Positions 17,258-26,305 of a stretch of 35,796 nucleotides of DNA are shown piece by piece. Made by a program: the position numbers and the translations under genes. Origin of the DNA: Chloroflexota bacterium (GTDB lineage: Bacteria > Chloroflexota > Dehalococcoidia > GIF9 > UBA5629); the NCBI GenBank assembly GCA_016875925.1, contig VGOO01000003.1, positions 1 to 35,796 of the forward strand, in the 5' to 3' direction. Numbering within the stretch: the first letter of the stretch is position 1; the number at the start of each line of letters is the position of its first letter. The notes under the pieces were generated by a model that was given only the letters and a program-made list of their open reading frames with translations, had not been told where the DNA came from and ran no database searches.

Positions 17258-17285
17258 CAATTCATTAACAGTTTTCTGCTATGAT
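17254..17285 (+). promoter_or_regulatory. PhoP-box-like direct repeat and -10 element, site D, before the exporter operon
   Basis: TTAACA-ATTCA-TTAACA (17254-17270) is a perfect half-site pair at 11-bp phase, followed after 9 nt by TATGAT (17280-17285). The first half-site includes the stop codon of the kinase gene, as site B does for the zinc-ribbon gene. It should drive the four-gene export operon. Confidence 0.72.
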
Positions 17286-17320
17286 TAGCAGTCACATATC
17301 TCGACTCCAATTCAACCCGA

Positions 17321-19276
17321 ATGAAAGCCTTACGAATGAATAACAAAACGCTACTGAAAATCATGGCATCGATGATGGCTATCTGCGCCATCATCCCGCT
17401 TGGCATAGGTTGCGTCGCTAAAAAGTCCACGCCAGCACAACCGACACAGACAGTCGCCATACAGCGTGGCAATTTGACAATATCTGTACCGGTAGATGGC
17501 AATTTGGTAATGCCCCAGGCTTTTGACCTCCGTTTCGGCACACCAGGCGATGTCAGGGACGTACTGGTAGAAGAAGGAGACCACGTAAAAGCAGGAGCAA
17601 TACTGGCAATGCTGGACAACACCACGCAGAGATTGGACATCCAATCGGCCAACGCCTCTTTGCAGAGAATCTTAAGCAATCTCTACCAAACCGTGCCACG
17701 TCTGCCCCAATTTCCGAACCAACTTTACGATGTCAACACGGTGACTACGACTACTACTACAACTGTTTGGGATTGGCGTGAAGGGTACGATTCTCTGGGT
17801 AATCCCATAACCGATTCTCCACTTCCTGGCGGGAATCAAGGATACATCGGAGTTCCCAGTACCGTTACCACGACCACGACCAGGACTACTATTAAAGCAA
17901 TACCAAATACTCTCCATTCAGATACCAGTTATCCATTTTACTACCCCAACCACACAGCCTTGATAGCGTTTGCCTGGGCACAAGAAGCGCTCTCCAGAGC
18001 AGATGAACTGTTTCAGTCTAAGAATTACGCCGACGCAGAATCTGAACTATACGTAGCCGCAAATGACCTGGAAACCTGCGCCAAAATAATCGAGGACACC
18101 ATTACTAACCCACAGTCGGGATTAGGCGGCTCAGGACCCCTCCCCGAGCAGGATGACCTGACATTCCTGCTCCAGCAGAACGAACCATTATCTGTAAGCT
18201 TCATCCTGGAATTACAACAACTGGTTGAGCTAATCAAGCAATGCCAGGCAGACATGGAGAAGGTCCGCTCCTTGACCACGGAGGGAAAAAACGACGAGGC
18301 CAAATCCTTATTTGCCACCATCCAGGGCAAGATGAAAGACATAGGCAAGTCAATCCTGAACAACGTCAACTTGATTGAAAAGCGCCACGTAGGCATGGTC
18401 TACGGCAAGAACATATGTCTCTACCTGTACAAAGCCGCTGACGACAGCCTTAATGAAGCATTTGCTGCAATTGAAAAGGGCAGTATCGATTCGCCAGAGT
18501 TCAAAAACAATCTACGCGTGGCCCAGCACCGGATGGCACTCTGCAACGCTGTTTTGGGGAGCAACGACTATGTATTGCAGCATGGCCTCTCTCTGAAAGC
18601 TGAGCACCAATACAAAGTGGACCTGCAGAAATCACTGGTAAACCTTGGAAACAAGCAGGACGATTTCCTAAAAACAATAATACTTGCGCCTTTTGACGGC
18701 ACGGTAGTCAGCGTAGGAGTAAAGAAAAACGACGTCCTATCCGCCCAGGACTATTCCTCCAAGGGCACCATCCAGATTGTTGATACAACGGCTGTCAAAT
18801 TCGAGGGGCTAGTTGACGAAATTGACATCCTGAAAGTTAAAACTGGACAAAAGGCCACCATTACCGTAGATGCCATACCCAATAAAGTATTTACCGGCAT
18901 AGTGTCGTTCATTTCCCCTTACGGTGAGGCAGGCACGTCGAACGTTGTTAAATTTGCTGTGACCATACAGCTTGACCCCACCGATATAGAGCTAAAGGGA
19001 GGTCTCACCGCCACAGCCGATATCGCCATAGAAACTGTTGATAACGTTGTATTGGTACCACTCCGAGCTATAAGCAGCACTGCTCAGGGTGTCTTTGTAA
19101 CCGTCATAGACGAGACAACAGGTCAGACCGAAAAGCGCGAGGTCACCCTCGGTAGGCAAAACTTGCAGTTCGCCGAAGTGTTGTCTGGCCTTGAAGAGGG
19201 GGAGAGAGTAGTGATGGAGGTCAAAATCACCGGAGCACCGGTCGTTCAAGGCTTCCCACGCCCATCAGGAAGATAG
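17321..19276 (+). CDS. HlyD/MacA-like export adaptor lipoprotein, first of two
   Basis: The 651-residue protein (or 646 from ATG 17336; neither start has a clear SD) has an N-terminal signal ending at LGIGC, suggesting lipid attachment at Cys31. The biotinyl-lipoyl-like half-motif VLVEEGDHVKAGAILAMLDN at about residues 85-105 is separated from its partner (IILAPFDGTVVSVGVKKND, about 450-470) by some 340 residues. That insert holds Thr-rich stretches (VTTTTTTTV) and TPR-like helices (ADELFQSKNYADAESELY). The C-terminal beta-barrel and membrane-proximal part (TGIVSFISPYGEAG, GGLTATADIAIE) is typical of MacA-like adaptors. It is followed after 5 nt by a paralogue and then MacB-like genes. The insert is far longer than the usual coiled-coil hairpin and would replace TolC contact in a monoderm. 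Confidence 0.87.
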   Translation: MKALRMNNKTLLKIMASMMAICAIIPLGIGCVAKKSTPAQPTQTVAIQRGNLTISVPVDGNLVMPQAFDLRFGTPGDVRDVLVEEGDHVKAGAILAMLDNTTQRLDIQSANASLQRILSNLYQTVPRLPQFPNQLYDVNTVTTTTTTTVWDWREGYDSLGNPITDSPLPGGNQGYIGVPSTVTTTTTRTTIKAIPNTLHSDTSYPFYYPNHTALIAFAWAQEALSRADELFQSKNYADAESELYVAANDLETCAKIIEDTITNPQSGLGGSGPLPEQDDLTFLLQQNEPLSVSFILELQQLVELIKQCQADMEKVRSLTTEGKNDEAKSLFATIQGKMKDIGKSILNNVNLIEKRHVGMVYGKNICLYLYKAADDSLNEAFAAIEKGSIDSPEFKNNLRVAQHRMALCNAVLGSNDYVLQHGLSLKAEHQYKVDLQKSLVNLGNKQDDFLKTIILAPFDGTVVSVGVKKNDVLSAQDYSSKGTIQIVDTTAVKFEGLVDEIDILKVKTGQKATITVDAIPNKVFTGIVSFISPYGEAGTSNVVKFAVTIQLDPTDIELKGGLTATADIAIETVDNVVLVPLRAISSTAQGVFVTVIDETTGQTEKREVTLGRQNLQFAEVLSGLEEGERVVMEVKITGAPVVQGFPRPSGR

Positions 19277-19281
19277 ATAGC

Positions 19282-20985
19282 ATGATGACAAGAGGAAATA
19301 TTTTCATAGTCGCCATAACGGTAAGTCTGATTTCTCTGCTGTTCAGTGGTTGTGGTAAAAGTGCTGCACCTGTCGGCAAGACCTTCGAAGTAAAAAAAGG
19401 AGACCTGAACATCACCATATCCACCGACGGCTACCTTACGATGCCTAACCAGTTCGACCTCAAGTTTGGGACCACAGGACAGGTCGCCGAAATACTGGTA
19501 GAAGAAGGAGAGCAAGTAAAACAGGGTGCCCTGTTGGCCATGCTCGATAACACATCACAGAAAAACGCAATTAAAACAGCACTGTTTGATATACAGACGG
19601 CAAGGAGCAACATAACACTGGGATGTGGCACAGACCGCATTCCTTACACCTATGCCGACCTGAGCGTGCCCCGCTTAATGAAAGAGGCACAAAGAGACAT
19701 AGACAAGGCTATTGGCTATTTTGAGCAGGGGAACTACAAAGATGCCGGTTACTGGCTGGTCATGACCTACTTCGACGTCGAGGTGTGCGAGGATTTAATC
19801 AAGTCCAGGCCTGATGCTGCTGCGCTGGCCGGGATACAGTCAAATTCAACTTACTATCCGGATATCAACGCCGGCAGCCCTTCGCCTCCACCAGAGTATA
19901 TTGATATGGTCATCTCCTACCTGCAGAATTACCGCGCCAGGCTACTGGATATTTCCCGGCTACTGAAGGCTGGCTCCTACGCAGAAATCAATCCTAAACT
20001 CGAACAAGTGCACCTGGATATGCGTACAGTATCACAACTGGCTGTAAGCACAGTATATAAGAAAGGTAGAAGCATGTTCGAGTACCCTGATACAGCTACC
20101 AGCGCTGACTTCCTCCAGGTCGCTATACGCCAACTACAGGAGTTGGAGAAATACATTGCCCAGGATAATGCCAACCCTGTAGAAGCTGCCAAGAAGCTGT
20201 ATATTGCCAAGGTTAGCCTACTGGTGGGCAAAGATGTCCTGGAAAACCAGACGCGTATCTTCGAGAGCGGAGGCAGCATCAACTGGAAGACATTAGAACA
20301 ATACAACATCGACCTGCAAAGCGCGGAGATGGGTTTATATAAAAACAAGCAGGAAATCATGAAGACAGTCATCATAGCCCCTTCCGACGGCGATGTGGTC
20401 AGCGTTGACCTCAAGAAATCTTATGTCCTCTCCGCACAGGACTACTCAGCGCGAACGGCCATCAAGCTCGTCGATACAAGTACTATCAAATTCCAGGGGA
20501 CAGTAGACGAGATAGATATTGCTAAAGTAAAACCCGGGCAAAAGGCGCGAATAACCATAGATGCCGTGCCTGACAAGACATTCACCGGTACGGTGAAATT
20601 TATCTCCCCATTCGGCACACAGACTGGCAGGGTCATTAAGTTCGCCGTCACCATAGAGATGGACCCCACCGATGTCGAGTTGAGAGGTGGCTTAAGTGCT
20701 ACCGCCGAAATCAGCATATACAACGCCAAAGACGTGTTGCTGGTTCCCGTATCAGTGATTGCCACCACACCGGCAGGACCTGTAGTAGCAGTAGTCAATG
20801 AGGCCACAGGCCAAGTTGAGAGAAGGCGAATTACCATCGGCATGCAGACATTCGAGTTTGCTGAAGTGCTTTCCGGTCTTAAGGAAGGCGAAAAAGTACA
20901 GGTGATAAGCCAGGAAGCCATTAGAAGCCCGTCCGCCACACAGCAGCGTCCGGGTGCGCCAGTACCCATGCGCCTTATCAGATAG
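19282..20985 (+). CDS. HlyD/MacA-like export adaptor lipoprotein, second paralogue
   Basis: The 567-residue paralogue of the preceding gene has a lipobox FSGC (Cys24), a half-lipoyl motif ILVEEGEQVKQGALLAMLDN, a helical insert (YFEQGNYKDAGYWL), the second half IIAPSDGDVVSVDLKKSYV, and barrel segments TGTVKFISPFG and GGLSATAEISIY. The insert is shorter than in its neighbour and lacks the Thr-rich stretches. The gene starts 5 nt after the first, with AGGAAG upstream, so the two are co-translated. Two non-identical adaptors serving one ATPase/permease suggest either a heteromeric collar or two alternative adaptors. Substrate unknown. Confidence 0.87.
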   Translation: MMTRGNIFIVAITVSLISLLFSGCGKSAAPVGKTFEVKKGDLNITISTDGYLTMPNQFDLKFGTTGQVAEILVEEGEQVKQGALLAMLDNTSQKNAIKTALFDIQTARSNITLGCGTDRIPYTYADLSVPRLMKEAQRDIDKAIGYFEQGNYKDAGYWLVMTYFDVEVCEDLIKSRPDAAALAGIQSNSTYYPDINAGSPSPPPEYIDMVISYLQNYRARLLDISRLLKAGSYAEINPKLEQVHLDMRTVSQLAVSTVYKKGRSMFEYPDTATSADFLQVAIRQLQELEKYIAQDNANPVEAAKKLYIAKVSLLVGKDVLENQTRIFESGGSINWKTLEQYNIDLQSAEMGLYKNKQEIMKTVIIAPSDGDVVSVDLKKSYVLSAQDYSARTAIKLVDTSTIKFQGTVDEIDIAKVKPGQKARITIDAVPDKTFTGTVKFISPFGTQTGRVIKFAVTIEMDPTDVELRGGLSATAEISIYNAKDVLLVPVSVIATTPAGPVVAVVNEATGQVERRRITIGMQTFEFAEVLSGLKEGEKVQVISQEAIRSPSATQQRPGAPVPMRLIR

Positions 20986-21016
20986 CCAAATTGCCCAGTA
21001 TGATGTGAGCGACACA

Positions 21017-21133
21017 ATGGAACCACAGAAGAGAACGCCAAAAAAGTCCCCCCCATCTTTGCGAGTCCTGATGCAACCCGGACAAAGCGAACTCTATACC
21101 ACCGCATCTCTAGAGACCAGCGAAAATGATTGA
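21017..21133 (+). CDS. Possible 38-residue leader ORF coupled to the macB-like gene
   Basis: In the 140-bp gap within the exporter operon, an ATG at 21017 opens a basic peptide beginning MEPQKRTPKKSPPS and ending at TGA 21131-21133. It overlaps the ATPase start in ATGATTGA. That overlap would permit translational coupling, and the ATPase itself has no good SD. The ORF also lacks an SD and resembles nothing I know, so it may be chance. Confidence 0.3.
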   Translation: MEPQKRTPKKSPPSLRVLMQPGQSELYTTASLETSEND

Positions 21134-21794
21134 AATTGAAAAAATAAGCAAGATATACGATTTAGGCTCGGTAAAGGTAACCGCCATTGACAACATATCT
21201 CTCCGTTGCCATCAGGGAGAGTTCATCTCCATCATGGGAGCCTCCGGCTCCGGAAAATCCACTGTGATGAACATACTTGGCTGCCTTGATAGCCCAACAC
21301 ACGGAAGCTACCGTCTGGATGACCAGGATGTCAGCAAGCTTAACGACGACCAACTAGCCAAGATAAGAAACAGCAAGATAGGCTTCATCTTCCAGTCTTA
21401 TAACCTCTTGCCTAAAACCACAGCATTGGCTAACGTGCAATTACCGCTAATCTACGCAGGCACAGACCACAGAAAACAGCGCGCCATAGAAGCCCTGGAG
21501 GCTGTGGGTATAAGCAAAAGAGCGCATCACCGCCCATCTGAGATGTCAGGCGGGGAACAGCAACGTGTGGCCATCGCTCGTGCCTTAGTCAATAACCCAT
21601 CGATAATCCTGGCTGACGAACCGACCGGAAACCTCGATACTACAACGAGTCATAGCATAATGTCCATTCTATGCGAGCTAAATAGAAAAGGTATTACCAT
21701 AGTCATCGTAACCCACGAGGAAGATATAGCAGCATTCACGCACAGGACTATCTATCTGAGGGACGGGAAAATCACCGACGAGAAAAGAAGATGA
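21126..21794 (+). CDS. macB: ABC transporter ATP-binding protein, MacB/LolD type
   Basis: The 222-residue ATPase has Walker [11 protein letters not shown]-loop [12 protein letters not shown] signature MSGGEQQR, Walker [13 protein letters not shown] and the switch His in VTHEE. Its compact size and motif set place it in the MacB/LolD/FtsE group of type VII ABC systems, which drive mechanotransmission rather than classical substrate translocation. It overlaps the permease by 4 nt (ATGA). In this genome the ATPase and permease of MacB are separate polypeptides, as is normal in Gram-positive-type systems; the symbol is given by family resemblance. Confidence 0.93.
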   Translation: MIEIEKISKIYDLGSVKVTAIDNISLRCHQGEFISIMGASGSGKSTVMNILGCLDSPTHGSYRLDDQDVSKLNDDQLAKIRNSKIGFIFQSYNLLPKTTALANVQLPLIYAGTDHRKQRAIEALEAVGISKRAHHRPSEMSGGEQQRVAIARALVNNPSIILADEPTGNLDTTTSHSIMSILCELNRKGITIVIVTHEEDIAAFTHRTIYLRDGKITDEKRR

Positions 21795-22996
21795 ACATCT
21801 GGGAGAGCATCAAAACGGCCTGGCAGTCTATATTCGCCAATAAAATGCGCTCATCACTCACCATGCTCGGCATCGTTATCGGCGTCAGCGCAGTAGTCCT
21901 GCTGGTGGCGCTTGGCCAGGGATTCCAGGTCAACATGAAGACGACTTTCGAGAATATGGGCGCCAGTGCCCTCTACATATCAAGCTCGACAGACAGGGCG
22001 GTAAAAAGCGTGCGGGAGCTAACACTTGAAGACGCCCAGGCTTTGGCAGACCCAAAGATGGCCCCATCGATAGCCGTGGTCTCTCCCACGCTAAGCAAGA
22101 GCGTCAGTATCCAGTATGGCAACAACAACGTAACCACGCAGGGAATAGGTGTCACACCTGTGATAACACAGATAAGGAACTATACCATGGACAAAGGTCG
22201 GTTCATCACCGAGCAAGATAACGCAACCAGGCAGAATGTGGTAGTTCTGGGCTACCAGACTGCCCTTGACCTGTTCGGCAGCGAGTCCCCAATAGGCAAG
22301 AGCCTGCGCATTGATGGCATCAAGTTTCAGGTTATAGGCACAATCCAAAGGCTCGGTGGATTCGGAGGCGATGGCTACGCACTGATGCCACTCACCACCA
22401 TGCAATCTAAACTGGTGGGTGGCAACAGCATCGGCCAGATTGCCGTAAAGGCCGTCAGCCCCGACCAAGTGGACTCCGCAATCGCCGAGATGACCAGCAT
22501 CATAAGAGCCAGGCATTACATCAGACCCGGGGCACCAGACGACTTCACCATCAGGGACATGCGCGAGACGCTGGAGAGCATGCAGCAGACATTGGCGAGC
22601 TTTTCCATCTTCTTGGGTAGCGTTGGCGCTATCTCGCTCCTCGTTGGTGGCATCGGCATCATGAACATCATGCTGGTCTCGGTAACAGAGCGCACCCGTG
22701 AAATAGGTATACGCAAAGCCATTGGAGCCAGGCGCCGTGACATTCTGCTGCAGTTCCTTATCGAAGCCGCCGCCCTCAGCTTCACAGGCGGCTTGATAGG
22801 CCTACTCCTGGGGCTGGCTGGCTCATCGCTAATGCGCAACATTCCCATGGGCAACATGACCATCAGTGCAATTATTTCGCCAACCATTGTGATTATTGCT
22901 CTTGCCGTATCGATAGGAACAGGGCTAATATCAGGAACTTACCCAGCTTCCCGCGCCGCCAGGCTCGACCCCATCGAATCCCTGCGTCACGAGTAA
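21791..22996 (+). CDS. MacB-like ABC transporter permease (MacB_PCD plus FtsX)
   Basis: The 401-residue permease has the type VII topology: TM1 (SSLTMLGIVIGVSAVVLLVALG) right after a short amphipathic start, a large extracytoplasmic MacB_PCD domain (about residues 45-270), and three C-terminal helices of the FtsX domain, with GAISLLVGGIGIMNIMLVSV and the conserved ERTREIGIRKAIGARRRDIL loop. It overlaps the ATPase gene by 4 nt. With the two adaptor lipoproteins it should make a MacAB-like machine exporting, for example, a peptide, lipid or siderophore; the substrate is not indicated. It ends the operon. Confidence 0.94.
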   Translation: MNIWESIKTAWQSIFANKMRSSLTMLGIVIGVSAVVLLVALGQGFQVNMKTTFENMGASALYISSSTDRAVKSVRELTLEDAQALADPKMAPSIAVVSPTLSKSVSIQYGNNNVTTQGIGVTPVITQIRNYTMDKGRFITEQDNATRQNVVVLGYQTALDLFGSESPIGKSLRIDGIKFQVIGTIQRLGGFGGDGYALMPLTTMQSKLVGGNSIGQIAVKAVSPDQVDSAIAEMTSIIRARHYIRPGAPDDFTIRDMRETLESMQQTLASFSIFLGSVGAISLLVGGIGIMNIMLVSVTERTREIGIRKAIGARRRDILLQFLIEAAALSFTGGLIGLLLGLAGSSLMRNIPMGNMTISAIISPTIVIIALAVSIGTGLISGTYPASRAARLDPIESLRHE

Positions 22997-23015
22997 CACC
23001 CACCACACGCGACCA

Positions 23016-23044
23016 TAGACAGCCGAGAGGCTTAAGTCTATAAT
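23016..23044 (+). promoter_or_regulatory. Predicted promoter of hpt giving a leaderless mRNA
   Basis: TAGACA (23016-23021) and consensus TATAAT (23039-23044) have a 17-nt spacing. The GTG start of hpt at 23051 is 7 nt beyond the -10, exactly where transcription should begin. Confidence 0.65.
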
Positions 23045-23050
23045 ATTGCG

Positions 23051-23569
23051 GTGGTTTCGGGGCCGCGGGTATTACTTTCCAAGAACCAAATCAAGAAAGC
23101 CGTTGCCAGGCTCGCTGCTGAAATCAGAAAGGACTACCAGGGAAAACAGCCTCTGCTCATCGGCATTCTGAAGGGCTCATTTGTCTTCATGGCTGACCTG
23201 GTTCGACAACTGGACATGCCGGTGGAGATGGACTTCGTTAAGGCATCCAGCTACGGTGCAGGCAAGGAAAGCTCCGGGAAAGTACACGTAGTGCAGGGGC
23301 TGAAAACGCCGATAAGAGGCAAGGATGTCATACTGGTCGAAGACATAATAGATACCGGACTGACGGTATCCGTCGTCATGGATTATTTACGCAAGAAAAA
23401 ACCAGCATCCCTGAAGCTCTGTGCCCTGGCAGACAAGCCCTCCAGACGGGAGGTGCCAGTGTCCATCGATTACCTCGGATTCACCGTGCCCAACAAATTC
23501 ATCGTGGGCTACGGAATAGATTGGAACGAGCAATACCGCCACTTGCCCGATATATGCTGTATAGATTAA
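23051..23569 (+). CDS. hpt: Hypoxanthine phosphoribosyltransferase
   Basis: The 172-residue enzyme transfers phosphoribose from PRPP to hypoxanthine or guanine in purine salvage. The PRPP-binding motif VILVEDIIDTGLT is intact, as are LLIGILKGSFVFMADL near the N-terminus and GYGIDWNEQYRHLPDI at the C-terminus, all standard in bacterial HPRTs. The length is normal. GTG 23051 is the only sensible start; no SD precedes it and a promoter -10 lies 6 nt upstream, so the message is probably leaderless. It is followed 22 nt later by adenine deaminase, a functional neighbour because adenine is converted to hypoxanthine, the substrate of this enzyme. Confidence 0.95.
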   Translation: MVSGPRVLLSKNQIKKAVARLAAEIRKDYQGKQPLLIGILKGSFVFMADLVRQLDMPVEMDFVKASSYGAGKESSGKVHVVQGLKTPIRGKDVILVEDIIDTGLTVSVVMDYLRKKKPASLKLCALADKPSRREVPVSIDYLGFTVPNKFIVGYGIDWNEQYRHLPDICCID

Positions 23570-23591
23570 TAACAAGCAGACAATAATAATA

Positions 23592-25304
23592 ATGAAGAAA
23601 TCAATAAGTCTAGCCAAGCTGCTCTCCGTGGCACGAGGGGACACACCTGCTGATTTAGTGTTGAAAAATGCCAGAATAATAAACACCTTCGTAGGCATCA
23701 TCGAAGAAGGTTGCATAGCCATTTGTGGCGATAGAATCGCCGGCACCGGCAATAACTATAACCAAGCCAAAGAGATAATCGACCTCAAAGGCGCTTACGT
23801 GGCACCCGGCCTGATAGACGGCCACACGCATATCGAAAGCTCCATGCTGCATCCCGCCCAGTATGCACTGGCGGTGGTACCCAGAGGTACTTCAGCCCTG
23901 GTCACAGACCTCCACGAAATAACCAATGTGGCAGGCTTCGAAGGAATCAACTTCGTGGTAAACTGGGCACAGAAGCTGCCACTGGACATGTTCTTCATGG
24001 CGCCGTCCTGCGTGCCAGCCACCCACATGGAAACTGCCGGCGCCAAGATGGATGCCTCCGACATCAAGAAAGCGCTCAGGCTGCCCAATTTCTTGGGACT
24101 TGGCGAGATGATGAATTTCCCCGGAGTAATAAATGGCGATAAGCATGTCCTGAGCATCATAAATGCCGCCAAAGGCAAAATCATCAACGGCCATGCCCCA
24201 GGAGTCACTAACAAGCATCTCACCGCTTACGTGGCAGCGGGAATTTCCTCCGACCACGAATGCACCACCACAGAAGAGGGCAGAGAAAAACTAAGGAGAG
24301 GCATGTACCTGATGATACGTGAAGGTTCCTCAGCAAAAAATCTGGACGCTCTCCTCCCGCTGGTCAACGATAAGACTTACAAACGATGTCTCCTGGTGAT
24401 AGATGACAGCAGTTGTTCCGATTTGCTTAACGATGGAGATATCGATTCTGTGGTCAGGAAAGCAATCCAGAAAGGCCTCGACCCCATACGGGCAATCCAA
24501 CTAGCCACCATCAATGCCGCCGAGCACTTCAGGCTCTACGACCGAGGTGCTATTTGCCCTGGCTATGTTGCCAACCTCATCACCATCACAGACCTACCCA
24601 AGCTAGAAATAGACATGGTCTTCTACAAAGGACGGCTGGTCGCCCGAGAAGGAAATCCCCTGTTCAAACCGCCCAGGATATCAGCAACAGAAATGGCTGA
24701 CACCATCCGCATCAAACCCTTCAGCGTTAATGCCCTTAGCATCCCTGCAAAAGAGGAAACATTCCCTGTCATCGAGATCGTCCCAGGCCAGATAATCACC
24801 AAGAAAAGGGTGGAAAGAATCAAAATTGAAGACGGAGCCATCATCCCGGACATAGATGAGGACATCCTCAAACTAGTCGTAGTAGAAAGACACAAGGCCA
24901 CAGGCAACATAGGCCGCGGACTAGTCAAGGGTTTCGGCCTCAAGCGCGGCGCGCTGGCATCATCCATCGCCCACGATTCCCATAATATAGTGGCGGTGGG
25001 TACCAACGACTATGATATATATAATGCAATCAGGGAAATAGAGAGGATGCACGGCGGCTTGGTGGTCTGCAGCGATGGCAAAATACTGGCATCGCTTCCA
25101 CTCCCAGTTGCTGGCTTGCTTTCACCAGAGCCACTGGAAACAGTAGTAGAAAAGTTCGAAGAGATGGAGAAGACAGCCGCGGGATTAGGCTGCCTTCCAC
25201 CAACACCATTTGCCCTGCTTTCCTTCATTGCCCTCCCCGTCATCCCAGAACTGAGACTGACAGACATGGGCATAGTTGATGTGCTGGAATTCAAACTAAT
25301 CTAG
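23592..25304 (+). CDS. ade: Adenine deaminase
   Basis: The 570-residue amidohydrolase converts adenine to hypoxanthine and ammonia. It shows the metal-binding signature GLIDGHTHIESSM, a second metal-site region GHAPGV, SSDHECTT, and the C-terminal segment SIAHDSHNIVAVGTND, characteristic of Ade rather than of cytosine deaminase or dihydroorotase. The length matches the bacterial family. It lies 22 nt after hpt; the two form a short salvage route from adenine through hypoxanthine to IMP. No obvious SD precedes the ATG, only an AT-rich stretch. Confidence 0.95.
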   Translation: MKKSISLAKLLSVARGDTPADLVLKNARIINTFVGIIEEGCIAICGDRIAGTGNNYNQAKEIIDLKGAYVAPGLIDGHTHIESSMLHPAQYALAVVPRGTSALVTDLHEITNVAGFEGINFVVNWAQKLPLDMFFMAPSCVPATHMETAGAKMDASDIKKALRLPNFLGLGEMMNFPGVINGDKHVLSIINAAKGKIINGHAPGVTNKHLTAYVAAGISSDHECTTTEEGREKLRRGMYLMIREGSSAKNLDALLPLVNDKTYKRCLLVIDDSSCSDLLNDGDIDSVVRKAIQKGLDPIRAIQLATINAAEHFRLYDRGAICPGYVANLITITDLPKLEIDMVFYKGRLVAREGNPLFKPPRISATEMADTIRIKPFSVNALSIPAKEETFPVIEIVPGQIITKKRVERIKIEDGAIIPDIDEDILKLVVVERHKATGNIGRGLVKGFGLKRGALASSIAHDSHNIVAVGTNDYDIYNAIREIERMHGGLVVCSDGKILASLPLPVAGLLSPEPLETVVEKFEEMEKTAAGLGCLPPTPFALLSFIALPVIPELRLTDMGIVDVLEFKLI

Positions 25305-25324
25305 AAAAACGGAGGTTCCATGCA

Positions 25325-26284
25325 ATGAAAAGAAGCCGACTTTGCGACCTGTTGGGAATTGAGTTTCCTATAATCCAGGGGGGAATGGTCTGGATTGCCA
25401 ACGTCGAACTGGCCACAGCAGTCTCTAATGCCGGCGGCTTGGGACTCATCAGCCACACAGCAGAACTGGACAAGAGCGGCAACCAGGTAGCTAGCTTAAT
25501 ACAGCAGATTAAGAAAGCAAGGAGTCTGACCTCCAAACCCTTCGGTATAAACCTGCCGCTGCAAATGCCAGGCATTGAAGACCTGATAGACACTGTCATC
25601 AGAGAACAGGTGGACATAGTGGTTACGGCTGCCGGAAACCCCGCCACTTTTACCGGCCGTCTCAAAGAAGCAGGCATAAAAGTTCTCCACGTTGTCGCTT
25701 CTGTAAAACACGCCCAGAGCGCAGAAAAGAAGGGGGTTGACGCAGTTATTGCCGAAGGGTACGAAGCTGGAGGACACAACGGTCTGGACGAGCTTACCAC
25801 CTTCGTTCTCGTCCCGCAGGTAGTAGATGCCGTCAAGGTTCCTGTAGTGGCAGCCGGCGGTATTGCTGATGCCAGGGGGATAGTGGCAGCCTTGGCGCTA
25901 GGCGCTGATGGAGTACAGATGGGCACCCGTTTTGTAGCCACCACCGAATGTATCGCCCACCAGAACTTCAAAGAAGCCATAGTAAAAGCTAGCGATACAG
26001 ATACCGTTATCACCGGCAGAAAAATAGGGCCTACCAGGATATTAAAGAACCCCGTAGCGGAAAAACTGCTGAAAATGGAAGCCTCTGGAGCCTCGGCCGA
26101 GGAGATGAACGCCTTTATCGGGCCGGAGAGCCGCTCCCGACTAGGTCAGGTAGAAGGCGACATGGTAAACGGCCAGGGACACTGCGGCGCTATCGCTGGA
26201 ATGATAAAGGAGATTCAGAGCGTCAGCAACGTAATGCAAAGCATCATTAAAGACTACGATGCAGTAGTTAGAAGCCTGGTGTAA
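25325..26284 (+). CDS. FMN-dependent oxidoreductase, FabK/nitronate monooxygenase family
   Basis: The 319-residue TIM-barrel flavoprotein begins with the family hallmark FPIIQGGM, and has KPFGINLP, AEGYEAGGHNG (phosphate-binding and catalytic-His region typical of this family) and AAGGIADARGI with ALGADGVQMGTRF. This family includes enoyl-ACP reductase II (FabK) and nitronate monooxygenases (formerly 2-nitropropane dioxygenases). The overall pattern is closer to FabK, but no fatty-acid synthesis genes are nearby, so I do not give a symbol. GGAGG lies 8 nt before ATG 25325. It follows ade by 20 nt and may be the last gene of that operon. Confidence 0.88.
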   Translation: MKRSRLCDLLGIEFPIIQGGMVWIANVELATAVSNAGGLGLISHTAELDKSGNQVASLIQQIKKARSLTSKPFGINLPLQMPGIEDLIDTVIREQVDIVVTAAGNPATFTGRLKEAGIKVLHVVASVKHAQSAEKKGVDAVIAEGYEAGGHNGLDELTTFVLVPQVVDAVKVPVVAAGGIADARGIVAALALGADGVQMGTRFVATTECIAHQNFKEAIVKASDTDTVITGRKIGPTRILKNPVAEKLLKMEASGASAEEMNAFIGPESRSRLGQVEGDMVNGQGHCGAIAGMIKEIQSVSNVMQSIIKDYDAVVRSLV

Positions 26285-26305
26285 CAAAAGATACCAGCAT
26301 GCAGG

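Noticed and set aside
20442-21107. 221-residue minus-strand ORF
   Set aside because: Antisense to the second export adaptor; no domain and poor composition.
25291-26013. 240-residue minus-strand ORF
   Set aside because: Antisense shadow of the FabK-like gene.
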